The notes under the pieces were generated by a model. That model saw only the letters and a program-made list of their open reading frames with translations. It made no database searches and had not been told where the DNA came from. Position numbers and translations under genes: made by a program. Positions 9,917 through 21,110 of a DNA stretch of 64,000 nucleotides are shown in pieces. Numbering within the stretch: the first letter of the stretch is position 1; every line of letters starts with the position of its first letter. This stretch comes from Massariosphaeria phaeospora (Eukaryota > Ascomycota > Dothideomycetes > Pleosporales): contig JAADJZ010000011.1 in the NCBI GenBank assembly GCA_011032825.1, positions 62,001-126,000 of the forward strand, in the 5' to 3' direction.

Positions 9917-11313
9917 ATGGCAGACTTACACAATGATCATGTATCACCTGGAAGAGAAAGTGATGTCGATCAAGGTACGTGAACTGTCGCCCGCTTGGGG
10001 CACACTATGCTGATGATCAAAAAGCAATAGTGCAGCAGAGTATTGCCCAACTTACTCCCCCTCAATCACAGCCTTCATCGCAAAATGTCCAAGTCCAACA
10101 GCGTCATGACACTCGATCGCCGTATCAGTCAATTTCAGAACACATCGGCCCTACAACCAGGACCACGATGCATGTCGAAACTGTACCGAATAACGATGGT
10201 AGGCGCGACATCTCGGGACGTCTGTTCAGAGCCCTTCTCCCGAAGGCGGGAGGTCGTCAAATACCCGGTTCTCCGCGCGGGTACCCCAACATGACACAAG
10301 ACATTCTTCCAAGAGAGGCATATCACAGAACTACCCCGTTAGAGAGCTACGAAAGTTTTGAGGCTGACCGGATAAACCTTGCAAGAGTGTCGACATCGGG
10401 TAACACGGAGGTCAATAGTCCACAAAGCAACGAGCGGGCTTCCTCAGTAGATTGGACGTTGGCATCCGCTCCACCGGCAGCAAGTCGGTGGGAACAGGCT
10501 CGAGAATACCGGAGAAGAGTCCATGAACCACCTCAAGTAGACGCACGAACTGATACCACAATCCTGGAGGTGGAACTGAACGCGGAATTCTGGGTAGGCC
10601 AGTTGACTCAGGCTATGGCCAACATCAAGAATGTGAAAGATACGGAGGGGTCGCATGCTAAGAAAATGTTTCTCCCGGACTCGTCTGACCCACTCCTAAT
10701 AGAAGCGACATGTCGCGAGATATTCTCTTCCCTGATAGACCGATGCAACAATGGGTTCCGCGGCCCCAGTAACTTCAACAAAGCTCTCAAATTAAACAAG
10801 GAGACCGAGAGCGATAGCACTGCGACATGCGAAGAACGGCTGCAAAACATCATTCGCGCATTGACTTGGAACAAGCGGGTATGTAAAGATGTCTTGTACG
10901 AAGATTGGAAGATTCGGTTACTCGTGAATCATCCCCTTGCGTATGATAAAGAGAAGGACTCGCAGAAAGGATCGAATGATCAGAGAAGGAAGCGACAGCA
11001 GCAAGAGAGGGAGAAATTGAAGAAGACGGAAGAGGAACTCCGGGCTTATCGTATGGCGAAACATCAAGATATCATGCACATACAATACCAGACGCCTGGC
11101 CTAGTGCCACATCCCATGCCCCTTTCCGCAGACACACAGTCAATACCGCAGTATCTTCAATCCGGAGGCTGGCCGAACGAGGTACTGATGAATACGCAAG
11201 GCGGAGCATTACAGTGTGACGGCTTCGTAGGGGGCAAGCGGCCGCGCATGGCCGAAAATTGGGATCCAGGTGATGGCACCAACAGTGGGAAGCGCCCTAG
11301 ATATGGGGGGTAG
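9917..11313 (+). CDS. orphan family protein, copy 3 of 3 (two exons)
   Basis: Paralog of the genes at 555 and 2795. Exon 1 is 9917-9974 (MADLHNDHVSPGRESDVDQ). A 56-bp intron (GTACGT ... CAATAG) is removed and exon 2 is 10031-11313, giving 446 residues. The core, residues about 165-320, has SRWEQAREYRRRVHEPPQ, FWVGQLTQAMANIKNVKD, IEATCREIFSSLIDRCNNG, an RLQNIIRAL block and VLYEDWKIRLLVNHPLAY. A Lys/Glu/Gln-rich, probably coiled segment (RRKRQQQEREKLKKTEEEL) follows. The tail carries two copies of a GKRPR motif, matching KRQKR in copy 1 and suggesting a basic nuclear signal. Function unknown. It ends about 110 bp before the first pogo element. Confidence 0.75.
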
Positions 11314-11422
11314 TCAATTTCAATATTTCGCGTCTTTGTGAACGTGTAGGTAGAGTTTGTAGGTAGTGCTGGCTCGAGGTGAATGTTGCGGGGAAGTGCA
11401 CGGGGCGCTTCGAGGCTCTGTA

Positions 11423-13523
11423 CCGTGTCCGTGCGCGTGATGCGCCGGTTCGCGTGATGCGCCACCCTCATCAAAAACAACAGAAGTTCAACACGCGATA
11501 ATTCTACCAATATGGCTCCAATAGACGACGCACTTGAAGAGATAGAATCCCTAGGACCTGGCAAAGATTTCTCCTATAGAAAGATTGCTGCTAAGCATAG
11601 TGTTGTACGATCCACGTTGACCCGAAGGCATCGAGGGATAACGCGCGCCCTAGAGGCGAAGAACTTTGAACAGCAGAAACTCAGCCCACAACAAGAGCAG
11701 GAGCTTATACGATATATCAAAGGACTTACAGAGAGACACTCGCCACCTACAAGAAAGATGATACAGAATTTCGCCTCCAGAATAGCCAAGGAGCCAGTTA
11801 GCGAGAGCTGGGTTACCCGCTTCATCAGCCGACAGAGCGATCACCTTATCTTACAATGGACATCTGGGATGGACAGCAATCGCCACAAAGCTGATTCAGA
11901 GGATAAATATCGCCTCTATTTTCATCTACTACACAGCAAGATTGAGCAATATCAGATAGATTCTCGTCATATCTACAATATGGATGAGAAAGGCTTCCTA
12001 ATTGGTATCATTGGTAGATCAAAAAGAGTATTTAGTAGGCAAATGTGGGAGAACAAGGAGGTTAGAGCATCACTCCAGGATGGTAATCGCGCATGGATCA
12101 CGCTTCTAGCATGTATATGCGCTAATGGATCTGCTCTACCTCCAAGCCTTATCTATGAAGCTGCCAACAAGGGCATTCAATCAAGCTGGGTAGACGATAT
12201 CCAGGCAGGAGAACACCCAGTCTTTATCACCTCATCACCCTCTGGCTGGACGAACAACGATATTGGACTAGCCTGGCTTGAGCAGGTGTTTGATCGTTGT
12301 ACAAGACAGAAGACCCGACGGTCCTATCGACTTCTGATCCTAGATGGCCACGGATCCCATATTACTATGGATTTTATCGACTACTGTGATTAGAACAAGA
12401 TTCTCCTTGCTATCCTACCTCCTCATTCGACTCATACGCTTCAGCCACTCGATGTAGCGATGTTCAAGCCTCTATCAACCGCCTACTTAGTAGAACTGTC
12501 AAACTACCTTCAAACAAGCCAAGGCCTCCTTTCTATTACCAAAGGCGACTTCTTCCCACTATTCTGGAAGGCATGGGAGACGTCCTTTAAGGAATCAACA
12601 ATCCTTAGCTCTTTTAGAGCAACAGGCATATCACCTCCTAATCCTAATCCTATCCTCAATAGATTCACCAAAGCTCAAGAATCAAGAGAAAGCTCCTTAT
12701 CATCACTTAGCGATTATGATTGGAGAAAGATAGATAGGCTTGTACGCTCTGTAGCAAGTGATCAGAGTAGTAAGAATACACAGAAGCTTCGTCAATCGCT
12801 CCACCACCTATCTGTCCAAAATGACCTACTCAAGCATGAGATGGATGGGCTTAAGCAGGCTCTATCTATTAAGAAGAAGCGTAAGAAGAAGAGCAAAGCT
12901 CTAGACCTTCAACAGCGCCAGGAGTATCATGGTGGGGCTATCTTCTGGTCACCAAGGAAGGTGAGGGAGGCACGTGTTCGTCAGTCAATCAAGGAGCAGG
13001 AAAATCAGGAGCAGCAACTTCAAAAAGCAGAGACAGCAGAGCTAAGGAAGGCAGCTAAGCTGTACAAGGAGAAAATTGCAGAGGAGAAGCGTGTAGCGCG
13101 AGAGGCAGCTAAGGTAGCGAAGGAGAAGGAGAAGGCAGAAAAGGCAGCAGAACGCGCTCGCCAGAAGGAGGCTCGCGACGCTACAAAAGCTCTACAATCT
13201 TCACAGAAGGGTAAGAGGAAAGCTCCGCAGCTATCTCTACAGAGCAAAAAGCGTTGCAAACGTAGCGTTGATACTAGAGATGCTGCGGAGGCCTCAGAGG
13301 GCGTATCTGCTGCCCCAGCTATTCTAACGCGTCGCGGCCGCAGCGTCAAGCTTCCAGATAAATATAAGTAGTACAAATTAATCGCAAGTATTAATATAAT
13401 ACTCCACCCAATTATCTCGTGATAATATTGATCATGGGTGGCTCTATAGCTTCATTTATGCTTGAGCTGTTTTGATGAGGGTGGCGCATCACGCGAACCG
13501 GCGCATCACGCGCACGGACACGG
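11423..13523 (+). mobile_element. pogo/Fot1-type DNA transposon, copy A
   Basis: A 2,101-bp element bounded by TA on both sides (11421-11422 and 13524-13525), the target used by Tc1/mariner-pogo elements. Terminal inverted repeats of about 54 bp (11423-11476 and 13470-13523) start CCGTGTCCGTGCGCGTGATG and contain an internal GCGTGATGCGCC subrepeat. It encodes a 620-codon transposase frame with one stop. Its right flanking TA is also the left TA of the next element. Confidence 0.93.
11512..13371 (+). pseudogene. pogo/Fot1-type transposase, one premature stop
   Basis: 1,860 bp, 620 codons in one frame, broken only by TAG at 12391-12393. Domains: N-terminal helix-turn-helix (FSYRKIAAKHSVVRSTLTRR, about 20-39), a CENP-B-type second DNA-binding domain (about 55-112), then the DDE catalytic domain. 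Catalytic residues are Asp158 (YNMDEKGF), Asp278 (LLILDGHGSH) and Asp314 (LQPLDV), with 35 residues between the last two: the DD35D pattern of the pogo/Fot1 group. The C-terminus is a Lys/Ala/Glu-rich coiled region. The copies at 15949 and 58029 have CAG (Gln) at the TAG position, so the stop is a single C-to-T change. Catalytic residues are intact, so inactivation looks recent. Confidence 0.92.
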
Positions 13524-13525
13524 TA

Positions 13526-15867
13526 CAGTGCCCGTGCGCGCGATGAGCCAGTACAACCGATGAGCCACCCCAACTAAAATTAGCACCCGCAAAAACGAGG
13601 CTGTAGAGCTACATATTAATTCAACTATTATAAGATTTTCTAGTGTAGTACTATATAGAGGTTTGCGCATTTTTTGCACTATTTGAATTTTTGTAGTACC
13701 TTGATTTGGCGGCCCTGCGTAGTGGTTTTGGGTGGAGGCTGCGGCAGCAGAGATGCAGCATTAACACTACTTGCAGCACCTACAACACGACGCCTCTTTG
13801 TAGATTTTGCTACAGCGCTAGGTAAAGCTGCTCGCTTGCCTTTGTTTAGTGTATCGCGAGATTTTTGTAAGGTTGCAGCGTCGCGTTGCTGCTTTTTGAG
13901 CGCGCGCGCGGCGGCCAGCTCTGCAGCCTTCGCTTTCTGCTCTTTATTGCGCCGCTCCTTTGTAATTTGTCGCAGCGCTTTTGCTTCTTCTACTATCTTT
14001 ATTTTATATAGTGTAGCAGCAGCTTTAAGCTCTTTCGCCTAAGTTTTCTAGAGTTTTTGCTGCTCTTCTTCGCGCTGTTTGACTGTCTGTAGGGGATTGT
14101 GGGCAACGCGCATGTGCGGAATATTAAAGGATTGAACTGAGGTTGTATTGTGTGTAGCTACGAACGGTAGATATACATAAGGAGCTGTAAACAGCGCTAG
14201 TGCAGAATAGGTAGTCGCACCTCAGCGTAGGTGAGGCGCCACTACACGTGAAGCAGAAGAGACTCTAAACCGTGACACTGTCTCGCGCACTCGAGCTTCT
14301 CGAATCTTGCGAGGACTCTATAGTACAGCGCTGCTATGGTACTCCTCGCGCTGCTGCAGGTTAAGGACTTTACTCTTCTTCTTATGCTTTCGTTTCGTGG
14401 TGAGTACCGCGCGGAGGCCATCGTTTTTGTAGTAGAGTAGCTCGTTTTGAACCTGTAGAGAGTGTAATGTACTAGCAAAGCGTTTAGCTTTACTTTTCGT
14501 TTTATCTGCAACTGCAGTGTCTAGAATTTTTTGTATATCATTCTAACTATCTCTAGTTATTACTAAGCTTCTGCAGTTCTGTATCTTTATCTTAATCTAA
14601 AGTAGTAGTGTTAAAGCGTTTGAGTATAACTAACCTTTGCATCTATCGGCTACACGCTCGTAGCTTTAAAACTTTTCTGTATAGTTTCTCTCCTCATTGT
14701 AGTACCCCACGCTAACCAAAATATTAGAAAAAAGTCGCTTTTCTTGACGCTAACAAGCTCTTGCGATTGGTGTAGGTAGCAGTTGAGTTCTTGCGAGTAG
14801 TAGTTCGAAAGAGGAGAAAACAATACTACATCAAGCAGCTGTAAAGTGTAAGTTAAATAAAGAAAAAAAACAGCTAGTAGAATCTTATTAGCGTTGCAAA
14901 AGTTTATAAACTTGCGCGTAAGGTAGCTGCTGTAGCTGTCAACGAAAAAGAAGCGCTATTGCCGGCGCGCTTTTTGCTTTGTGTAGCGCTCAAACAGCTG
15001 CTTAAGCTAGGCCAATCTAATATCGTTGTTTGTCTATCTTAAGATTGAGTTCGCTATAAATACTTGGTGTTTTCTAGCTTCAACGTCGTTAACCTAGCTT
15101 GATTGCAAGCTAGCTTTTCCCTCGTAGATAAAAGCGGGCGGCAGCGCCTCACCATCAGCGCAAACACAAGCCAAAAATGTGATCTATTCTCTATTGCCAT
15201 CTTGTATAGCCGCTGTACGCAATTTTGCCTGCTAAACTGCTTTAAAAAAGACGCGTTTTGAGCGTGTAGTAATGCTAACAAAGAAGCTTTTTTTATCTAT
15301 ATTATAGGTATTGCGCGCCTTAACGCCGTACTTATGCATTTTCCTGTGCAGCAGTTGAAAGTATAGGTCGTATTTCTTATGTAAGTTAGCTTGGTGACGA
15401 TTGCGATCAATCCCAGCGCTCCATTTGGTGGTAAGCTCGTTAGCGTGGCGATGCAGAAAGCGCGAAACTTACGCATGCGAAGCCTCGTGTTTCGCAACTG
15501 CGCTAGCAAAATTCCGTACCATCTCTCTTGTAGGTGGCAAGCCTTGCTCTGTGCATCTTTCTATGTACTGCACAAGCTCTGCCTCTTGTTGTAGGTTGAG
15601 TAATTGCTGTTCTTCTAATGCGGCTGCATAGGACTGCGTTCTGCTTTTGTGCCTTCGCGACAGTGTTGTGCAATCAACACTAAACTGTTTTGCAACTTCG
15701 CGATACGAGAAAGATGCGCCAGCTTCACCTAATTCGATTGCTTCAATCGCAGCCTCAATTGAGTTTATATTGGTGGAGTTGTGACGCGTTAAGGTTGGGA
15801 CGAAATACATGTTTTGATGTTGGGGTGGCTCATCGGTTGTACTGGCTCATCGCGCGCACGGGCACTG
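13526..15867 (-). mobile_element. divergent pogo-type DNA transposon, copy B (degenerate)
   Basis: A 2,342-bp element bounded by TA (13524-13525 and 15868-15869). Its 49-bp inverted repeats (13526-13574 and 15819-15867) start CAGTGCCCGTGCGCGCGATG and contain a second GATGAGCCA unit. It is oriented opposite to its neighbours and belongs to a different subfamily: similar architecture, clearly diverged transposase. AT-rich with many stop codons. Confidence 0.88.
13679..15768 (-). pseudogene. degenerate pogo-type transposase of copy B
   Basis: Reads on the minus strand from about 15768 to the stop at 13679-13681. The N-terminal helix-turn-helix is clear (FSYREVAKQFSVDCTTLSRR). The DDE domain survives as fragments such as DRNRHQANLHKKYDLYFQLL and ALPPAFIYEG. 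The expected initiator is ATA where the related copies have ATG. The first catalytic motif reads YNIDKKSF instead of YNMDEKGF, so the Asp survives but E and G became K and S. Several Trp codons are TAG. All these are G-to-A or C-to-T transitions, consistent with RIP. The C-terminal Ala/Lys-rich coiled tail is open from about 14040 to 13679. A frameshift lies near 15470. Confidence 0.8.
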
Positions 15868-15876
15868 TACCGCATA

Positions 15877-17960
15877 CCGTGTCTGTGCGCGCGATGCAAC
15901 ACCAACACCAAAACACCCCTAATTTCAACACGCGATAACTCCACCAATATGGCTCCGATTGATGATGCACTTGCAGAGATAGAATCGCTAAGCCCTAGGG
16001 AGACCTTTTCGTATAGAAAGATTGCAGCCAAGCATAGTGTTTGGCCCTCAACTCTATCACGAAGGCACCAAGCTAAAACGCGTCCACACAAAGAGCAGGC
16101 AATCAATCAACAAAAGCTCAACCCACAGCAAGAGCAGGAGCTTGTACGATATATCAAAAGACTTACAGAGAGACATACACCTCCTACTAGAGAGATGATA
16201 CAGAATTTTGCCTCTGCAATAGCGAAAGAGCTAGTTAGCGAGAGCTAGGTTACCCGCTTTATCAACCGACACAGCATTCATCTCATATCACAATGGACAG
16301 TCGGCATGGACAGCAATCGCCACAAAGCTGATTCAGAGGATAAATATCGCCTCTACTTTCATCTTCTACACAGCAAGATTGAGCAATATCAGATAGATCC
16401 TCGTCATACCTACAATATGGATGAGAAAGGCTTCCTAATCGGCATTATTGGTAGATCAAAGAGGATATTTAGTAGACGAATGTGGGAGAAGAAGGAAGTT
16501 AGGGCATCAATTCAGGATGGAAATCGCGCATGGATTACGCTCCTAGCATGTATATGCGCTGATAGATCTGCTCTGCCTCCAAGCCTTATCTATGAGGCTG
16601 CGAACAAGGGCATTCAATCAAGCTAGGTAGACGATATCCAAGCAGGAGAACACCTAGTCTTTATCACCTCATCACCCTCTGGCTGGACGAACAACGATAT
16701 TGGACTTGCCTAGCTTGAGCAGGTGTTTAATCGCTGTACAAAAGAGAAGACCCGACGATCTTATCGACTCCTAATCCTAGATGGCCACGGATCCCATATC
16801 ACTATGGATTTCATCGACTAATGTGATCAGAACAAGATTCTCCTTGTTATCCTACCTCCTCATTCGACTCATACGCTTCAGCCACTCGATGTAGCGATGT
16901 TCAAGCCTCTATCAACTGCCTACTCAGTAGAACTATCAAACTACTTTCAAACAAGCCAAGGCCTCCTTTCTATCACTAAAGGCGACTTCTTCCCACTATT
17001 CTGGAAAGCGTGGGAGACTTCCTTTAAGGAATCGACAATCTTTAGCTCTTTTAGAGCAACAGGCATATCACCTCCTAATCCTAATCCTATTCTCAATAGA
17101 TTTACTAAAGCTCAAGAATCAAGAGAAAACTCTTTATCATCACTTAGCGATCATGATTGGAGAAAGATGGATAGGCTTGTACGCTCTGTAGTAAGTGATC
17201 AAAGCAGTAAGGATACACAGAAGCTTCGTCAATCGCTCCACTACCTATCTGTCCAAAATGACCTACTCAAGCATAAGATGGATGGGCTTAAGCAGGCTCT
17301 ATCTATTAAGAAGAAGCGTAAGAAGAAGAGCAAAGCTCTAGACCTTCAACAGCGCCAGGAGTATCATGGTGGGGCTATCTTCTGGTCACCAAGGAAGGTG
17401 AGGGAGGCACGTGTTCGTCAGTCAATCAAGGAGCAGGAAAATCAAAAGCAGCAACTTCAAAAAGCAGAGACAGCAGAGCTAAGGAAGGCAGCTAAGCTGT
17501 ACAAGGAGAAAATTGCAGAGGAGAAGCGTGTAGCGCGGGAGGCAGCTAAGGTAGCGAAGGAAAAGGAGAAGGCAGAAAAGGCAGCAGAGCGCGCTCGCCA
17601 GAAGGAGGTTCGCGACGCTATAAAAGCTCTACAACTATCCCAAAAGAGCAAAAAAAAGGCGTCTCAGCCATCTCTACAGAGCAGAAAGCGTCAGAAACGT
17701 GGTGTTAATACTCTAGATGTTGGGGAGGCCTCAGAGGGCGCATCTGGCACCCTAGCTATCTCTACGCGTCGCGGCCGCAACGTCAAGCTTCCTGATAGAT
17801 ATAAATAGTGTAAACTAATCGCGAGGATTAATATAGTGTTGATCTAAACACTCCTGTAATAATATTGCTTGTGGGTAGCTCTATTGCCTTTTTGCTAGTA
17901 GAGCGTTTTTGGTGTTGGTGTTGCATCGCGCGAATCCGCGCATCGCGCGCACAGACACGG
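15877..17960 (+). mobile_element. pogo/Fot1-type DNA transposon, copy C
   Basis: A 2,084-bp element bounded by TA (15875-15876 and 17961-17962) with inverted repeats starting CCGTGTCTGTGCGCGCGATG. The right repeat has a second GCGCGATGC subunit that the left one lacks. It sits 9 bp beyond copy B (TA, CCGCA, TA) and is in the same subfamily as copies A and D. Confidence 0.9.
15949..17808 (+). pseudogene. pogo/Fot1-type transposase of copy C, four stops
   Basis: 1,860 bp, the same length as copy A, with no frameshift. Stops: TAG at 16246, 16624 and 16711, each replacing a Trp codon (TGG) conserved in copy A, and TAA at 16819 replacing a Tyr codon. The three TGG-to-TAG changes are G-to-A, equal to CpA-to-TpA on the other strand. 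The Tyr change is a transversion and not RIP-type. The helix-turn-helix, the first Asp (YNMDEKGF), the second (ILDGHGSH) and the third (QPLDV) are all readable. Confidence 0.9.
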
Positions 17961-18165
17961 TACCGGTACCGGTAGATCCCGTCTTGGCGTAAAACAAGAA
18001 AGCAGGTGGCTTCGTACGACTGTTTTGATCACAGCCCGCCCTATGACGCAGGCAATCGTGCTCAGATATCTTCTCATCAGTTTCGTGCCGTTGGAATCTC
18101 AACGCGCATTCCTCCGAGTCGCCGTCAGCAGCACGCCTGCGTCCTCGAAAACCAGATTACGCGCT

Positions 18166-18990
18166 ATGACGACAACACCATCTCCCACGCCGCTCGGCCT
18201 CCTCCAGCTGCCTGCCGAGCTCCGCAATCGAATCTACGAAGACGTCCTTACAGTTGCGCCAACGTCCAGACTGCGATATCGAGATGATCACCGGTCCAGC
18301 TCCGATACACCTTCAGAACTTTGCGCCAAGGACGAGCGGGGGTTCAATCAGTTGAAAAAGGTGTGTCGCCAGCTACACGCCGAGACCGTGCATTTGGAAA
18401 TCAAATACAACGACGCAGTCTTTGCTGGAGAAAGAGCTGAGGGCTCAATGCCGCCAGGACGCCTATTACGACTCTTCCTCGCCAACCTTGACTCGTTTGC
18501 AGTTGCTTGGCTCAGCACGGTCATCCTGGAGGCAGACTATGTAACGGACGACTTAGAGTCTATCGAACCACTTGCATACTTCTGTCGCAAGAATCCGCAC
18601 GTCGTGATGAAGTATATCTGTAAAGAGTTTCGTTTCCATCGCAAGAAAGACGAGGAGCCTGCAACGTCTTACCGCCATATACTGCACTTTCTGGACATTG
18701 GCACGCAACTTTCTTTTCTATTCCGCTGCAGATCCCCACATCTAATACTCCCGGGGACGCATGCTCAGCAGCTTCGAGACCACACAGAAACAATGTACTC
18801 TGGAAGCTTCAACGCAGTAGCGGCAAGACTGGAGCAAACACCCAATTTACGCTTCTGGCCGAACGAAGAACCCATGACAGATGAAGTCACAGGGTTTCTA
18901 AGTTACAGAATTGGGAACATTGGATGGACTCGGAGAGCTACGGCGCGTGCTTTGGAAGCTGCCAAAGAGTGGACCGAGAACGGGATCTGA
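18166..18990 (+). CDS. F-box-like / 2EXR-type fungal protein
   Basis: 274 residues from the ATG at 18166. The open frame extends upstream to 18025, but the F-box-like motif LQLPAELRNRIYEDVL sits at residues about 13-28 from this start, where the family has it. A second conserved block, VCRQLHAETVHLEIKYND, follows at about 65-82. It is related to the gene at 4657-5844 but lacks the Asn/Arg repeat insert. The start lies only 200 bp right of pogo copy C, so part of its promoter may now be transposon-flanking sequence. Function unknown; Skp1-type adaptor binding is an inference from the F-box-like motif. Confidence 0.75.
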   Translation: MTTTPSPTPLGLLQLPAELRNRIYEDVLTVAPTSRLRYRDDHRSSSDTPSELCAKDERGFNQLKKVCRQLHAETVHLEIKYNDAVFAGERAEGSMPPGRLLRLFLANLDSFAVAWLSTVILEADYVTDDLESIEPLAYFCRKNPHVVMKYICKEFRFHRKKDEEPATSYRHILHFLDIGTQLSFLFRCRSPHLILPGTHAQQLRDHTETMYSGSFNAVAARLEQTPNLRFWPNEEPMTDEVTGFLSYRIGNIGWTRRATARALEAAKEWTENGI

Positions 18991-19221
18991 GTATTGCGGG
19001 CTCATCATTGATACCTTGGGCTGGCATGAAAGGTCTAAACAAGTATTCTTGATCCGCTTCGTTCACTTGATGAGATCAAAGACTATGCAGTATGGGGCTA
19101 CGCAACATTGAATTTGGATTACCTCAACTGGAATGAAAAGAACAATAAAAGCCACCTAGGAATCCAACACAACGCCGAGTCCGCGAAATACCAGCCATGA
19201 GACCATGATATATGTCCACTA

Positions 19222-19900
19222 TCAGATCAACCACGGCCGAAACGGAGTAGCTCGTCTCTGGGCATAACCGAGCTGTTTCCAAGTTAACCCTTTTTCGTCT
19301 TCAGAATAGTAGCTACAAGACCCAGAAGCACATGTCCAGAACCCAACTCCAGATCTACCGCTTTTTGTTCCCATCCTGTCTTGCCTGCTGATCTCGCCGC
19401 ATTCGCAAACGGGATTAGCATCCGCGATACCCTTGTTGTCATTCCATGTAATCCATCCGACATCATACGCAGAGCCACCCTTGCTTACTTCCTCCTTCTT
19501 GCAGACTGAGCATATATAATATGGCCGACGGGTATTGCCGTTGGCATTGCTCTCCCCTGTGTTCTTCAAAGTCCCTCGTTCCATGCAGCTACGGCACCGT
19601 GGTGCAATGCGGAGGGGGAATTGCGAATCCGCCGGGAATTGCGAATCCGCCACGATAAGGGCTCCAAGAACTTGCGAAAGACTCTCTACCACTGGTGGAG
19701 TTAGACTACGCTGCAATATTAAGATAAAGTGAAGTACCTTCCATCGTTTGGGTTGGTGCCTTAGGTGTTTCGGCCCGGACGGGAACGGGGACGGCAGGGG
19801 TCTCGTAATAGACGACGTGCGATCTATCTCGGTTCGTAAAACAGCACGTAAAGAGTCTCCAAATACACATTTCTGATGGGGCAGGATGCTTTCGGAGCAA
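19222..19900 (-). CDS. small zinc-ribbon / GRF-like zinc-finger protein (two exons)
   Basis: Minus-strand model: exon 1 19738-19900, 46-bp intron 19692-19737 (donor GTACTT, branch CTAAC, acceptor CACCAG), exon 2 19222-19691; 210 residues. The exon 2 frame stays open upstream, so an unspliced start at about 19716 is possible. The C-terminal half has two metal-binding-like patterns: CRSCMERGT ... YYICSVCKK, then NPVCECGEISRQDRMG ... GFWTCASGSCSYYSE. The second resembles GRF-type zinc fingers, which bind single-stranded nucleic acid in other proteins. The N-terminus is Pro/Val-rich. An 8-residue direct repeat (ADSQFPAD-type) comes from a short DNA duplication near 19615-19650. Function unknown. 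Confidence 0.6.
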
Positions 19901-21110
19901 TGACTTGGACGAGCAATGCTGAGGAGTAGGAACAGGTCAGAAGGAGCTACTGTCGGAGTAACCCCTCCGCTCGGATGGCTGCCTTAAATGACTCTACATC
20001 TCAGCCTCGACGCGCCCGCGTATCGCCGCCCCTTATACACACAGTTGAACCCGCCAACACGGCTGTGCCAAGTCCCGTGCCGCTGAGGCTGAACTTCACC
20101 GAACACCACGGCCGACACTACCTGATACGGCACGATCATCGTGATCTGAGCCTTATACGAGGTTTTTCGCTTACCCCTCGACGAACGATTGGTACATGCT
20201 TTGCGAAATGCCCCAGGACGACGATAACACGAACCAGACGTCGCGTCTTCGATATCTACCTGCAGCATGGCTGCTTATACCATGGTCACGCAGACGCTTT
20301 TGCCCTCCAGATGTAGCGGCTCGCAGACGGGCGCAGGAGGAAGTGTACCTTGCCTAAGCTTTCGGTGTGGGGGCTTAGATACACTTGATTCGTTCATTTC
20401 TCCGAATATCGGCTGTGGCTGTAGGCACTCGTCGTATAACAAAACATCAGCGACGCCAACGCGAAACTTGCACGAGACTTCTAGTTTAAATCCCTTTGGC
20501 TAGGTTTACGGACCAACTACACTTGCGTCTTTGGAGCTGCCCTGCAACATTTCTCTCTGCTATGCTTCAACTGTTCCTGGCGCTCGAAAGCTTAGTTACG
20601 TTCTCGGCTTATCTTGGATGTTGACTGTGGGTTACTAGCTGGCAATGTAAGTCACATGACCCTGCCCATTCACACCCGCCCTCGAGATTCTCGAGAATTC
20701 GCACGGAAATAGCTAGGCCGACCTATTTCTCGAAGACCTTTTCTATATGGATGTACACCTCTTGAAAGCTTCAAGCTTGAATAGTATAGGATCTGAGAAT
20801 CTCAGGTCGGTACTTGGTGACCGCTCATTCATTGGAAGACGTTGTATAGCCTCATGTGCAATGCGAGATAGTACAAGAAAAATTCACAAACAGCTATGCA
20901 AAGGGAAGGGCTTGTCAGACCGATCTCTTATTTTCTGATCCATCAAACATTGTCGATGAGGTGGGTGGACTGTACGGAAGTAACTAATCAGCGGAACCTA
21001 GCACCCCGCACATCACTACCCGCTTTTACTTCGGTTCTGTAGGCACCAAACCGGACGCGTCCAGATCAATGGCCCATCTCCATGTTGCAGGCAGACGAGA
21101 TAACCCCGTG
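19901..21110. other. intergenic region without a supported gene
   Basis: Only short open frames without domain similarity or clear splice structure. A short open frame at 20747-20938 ends in Cys/His-rich sequence faintly like a MYND finger, but too little to call. Confidence 0.4.

Noticed and set aside
20747..20938. MYND-like zinc finger
   Set aside because: Only a short Cys/His string and HKQLC ending; the spacing and remaining cysteines of a MYND finger are absent.
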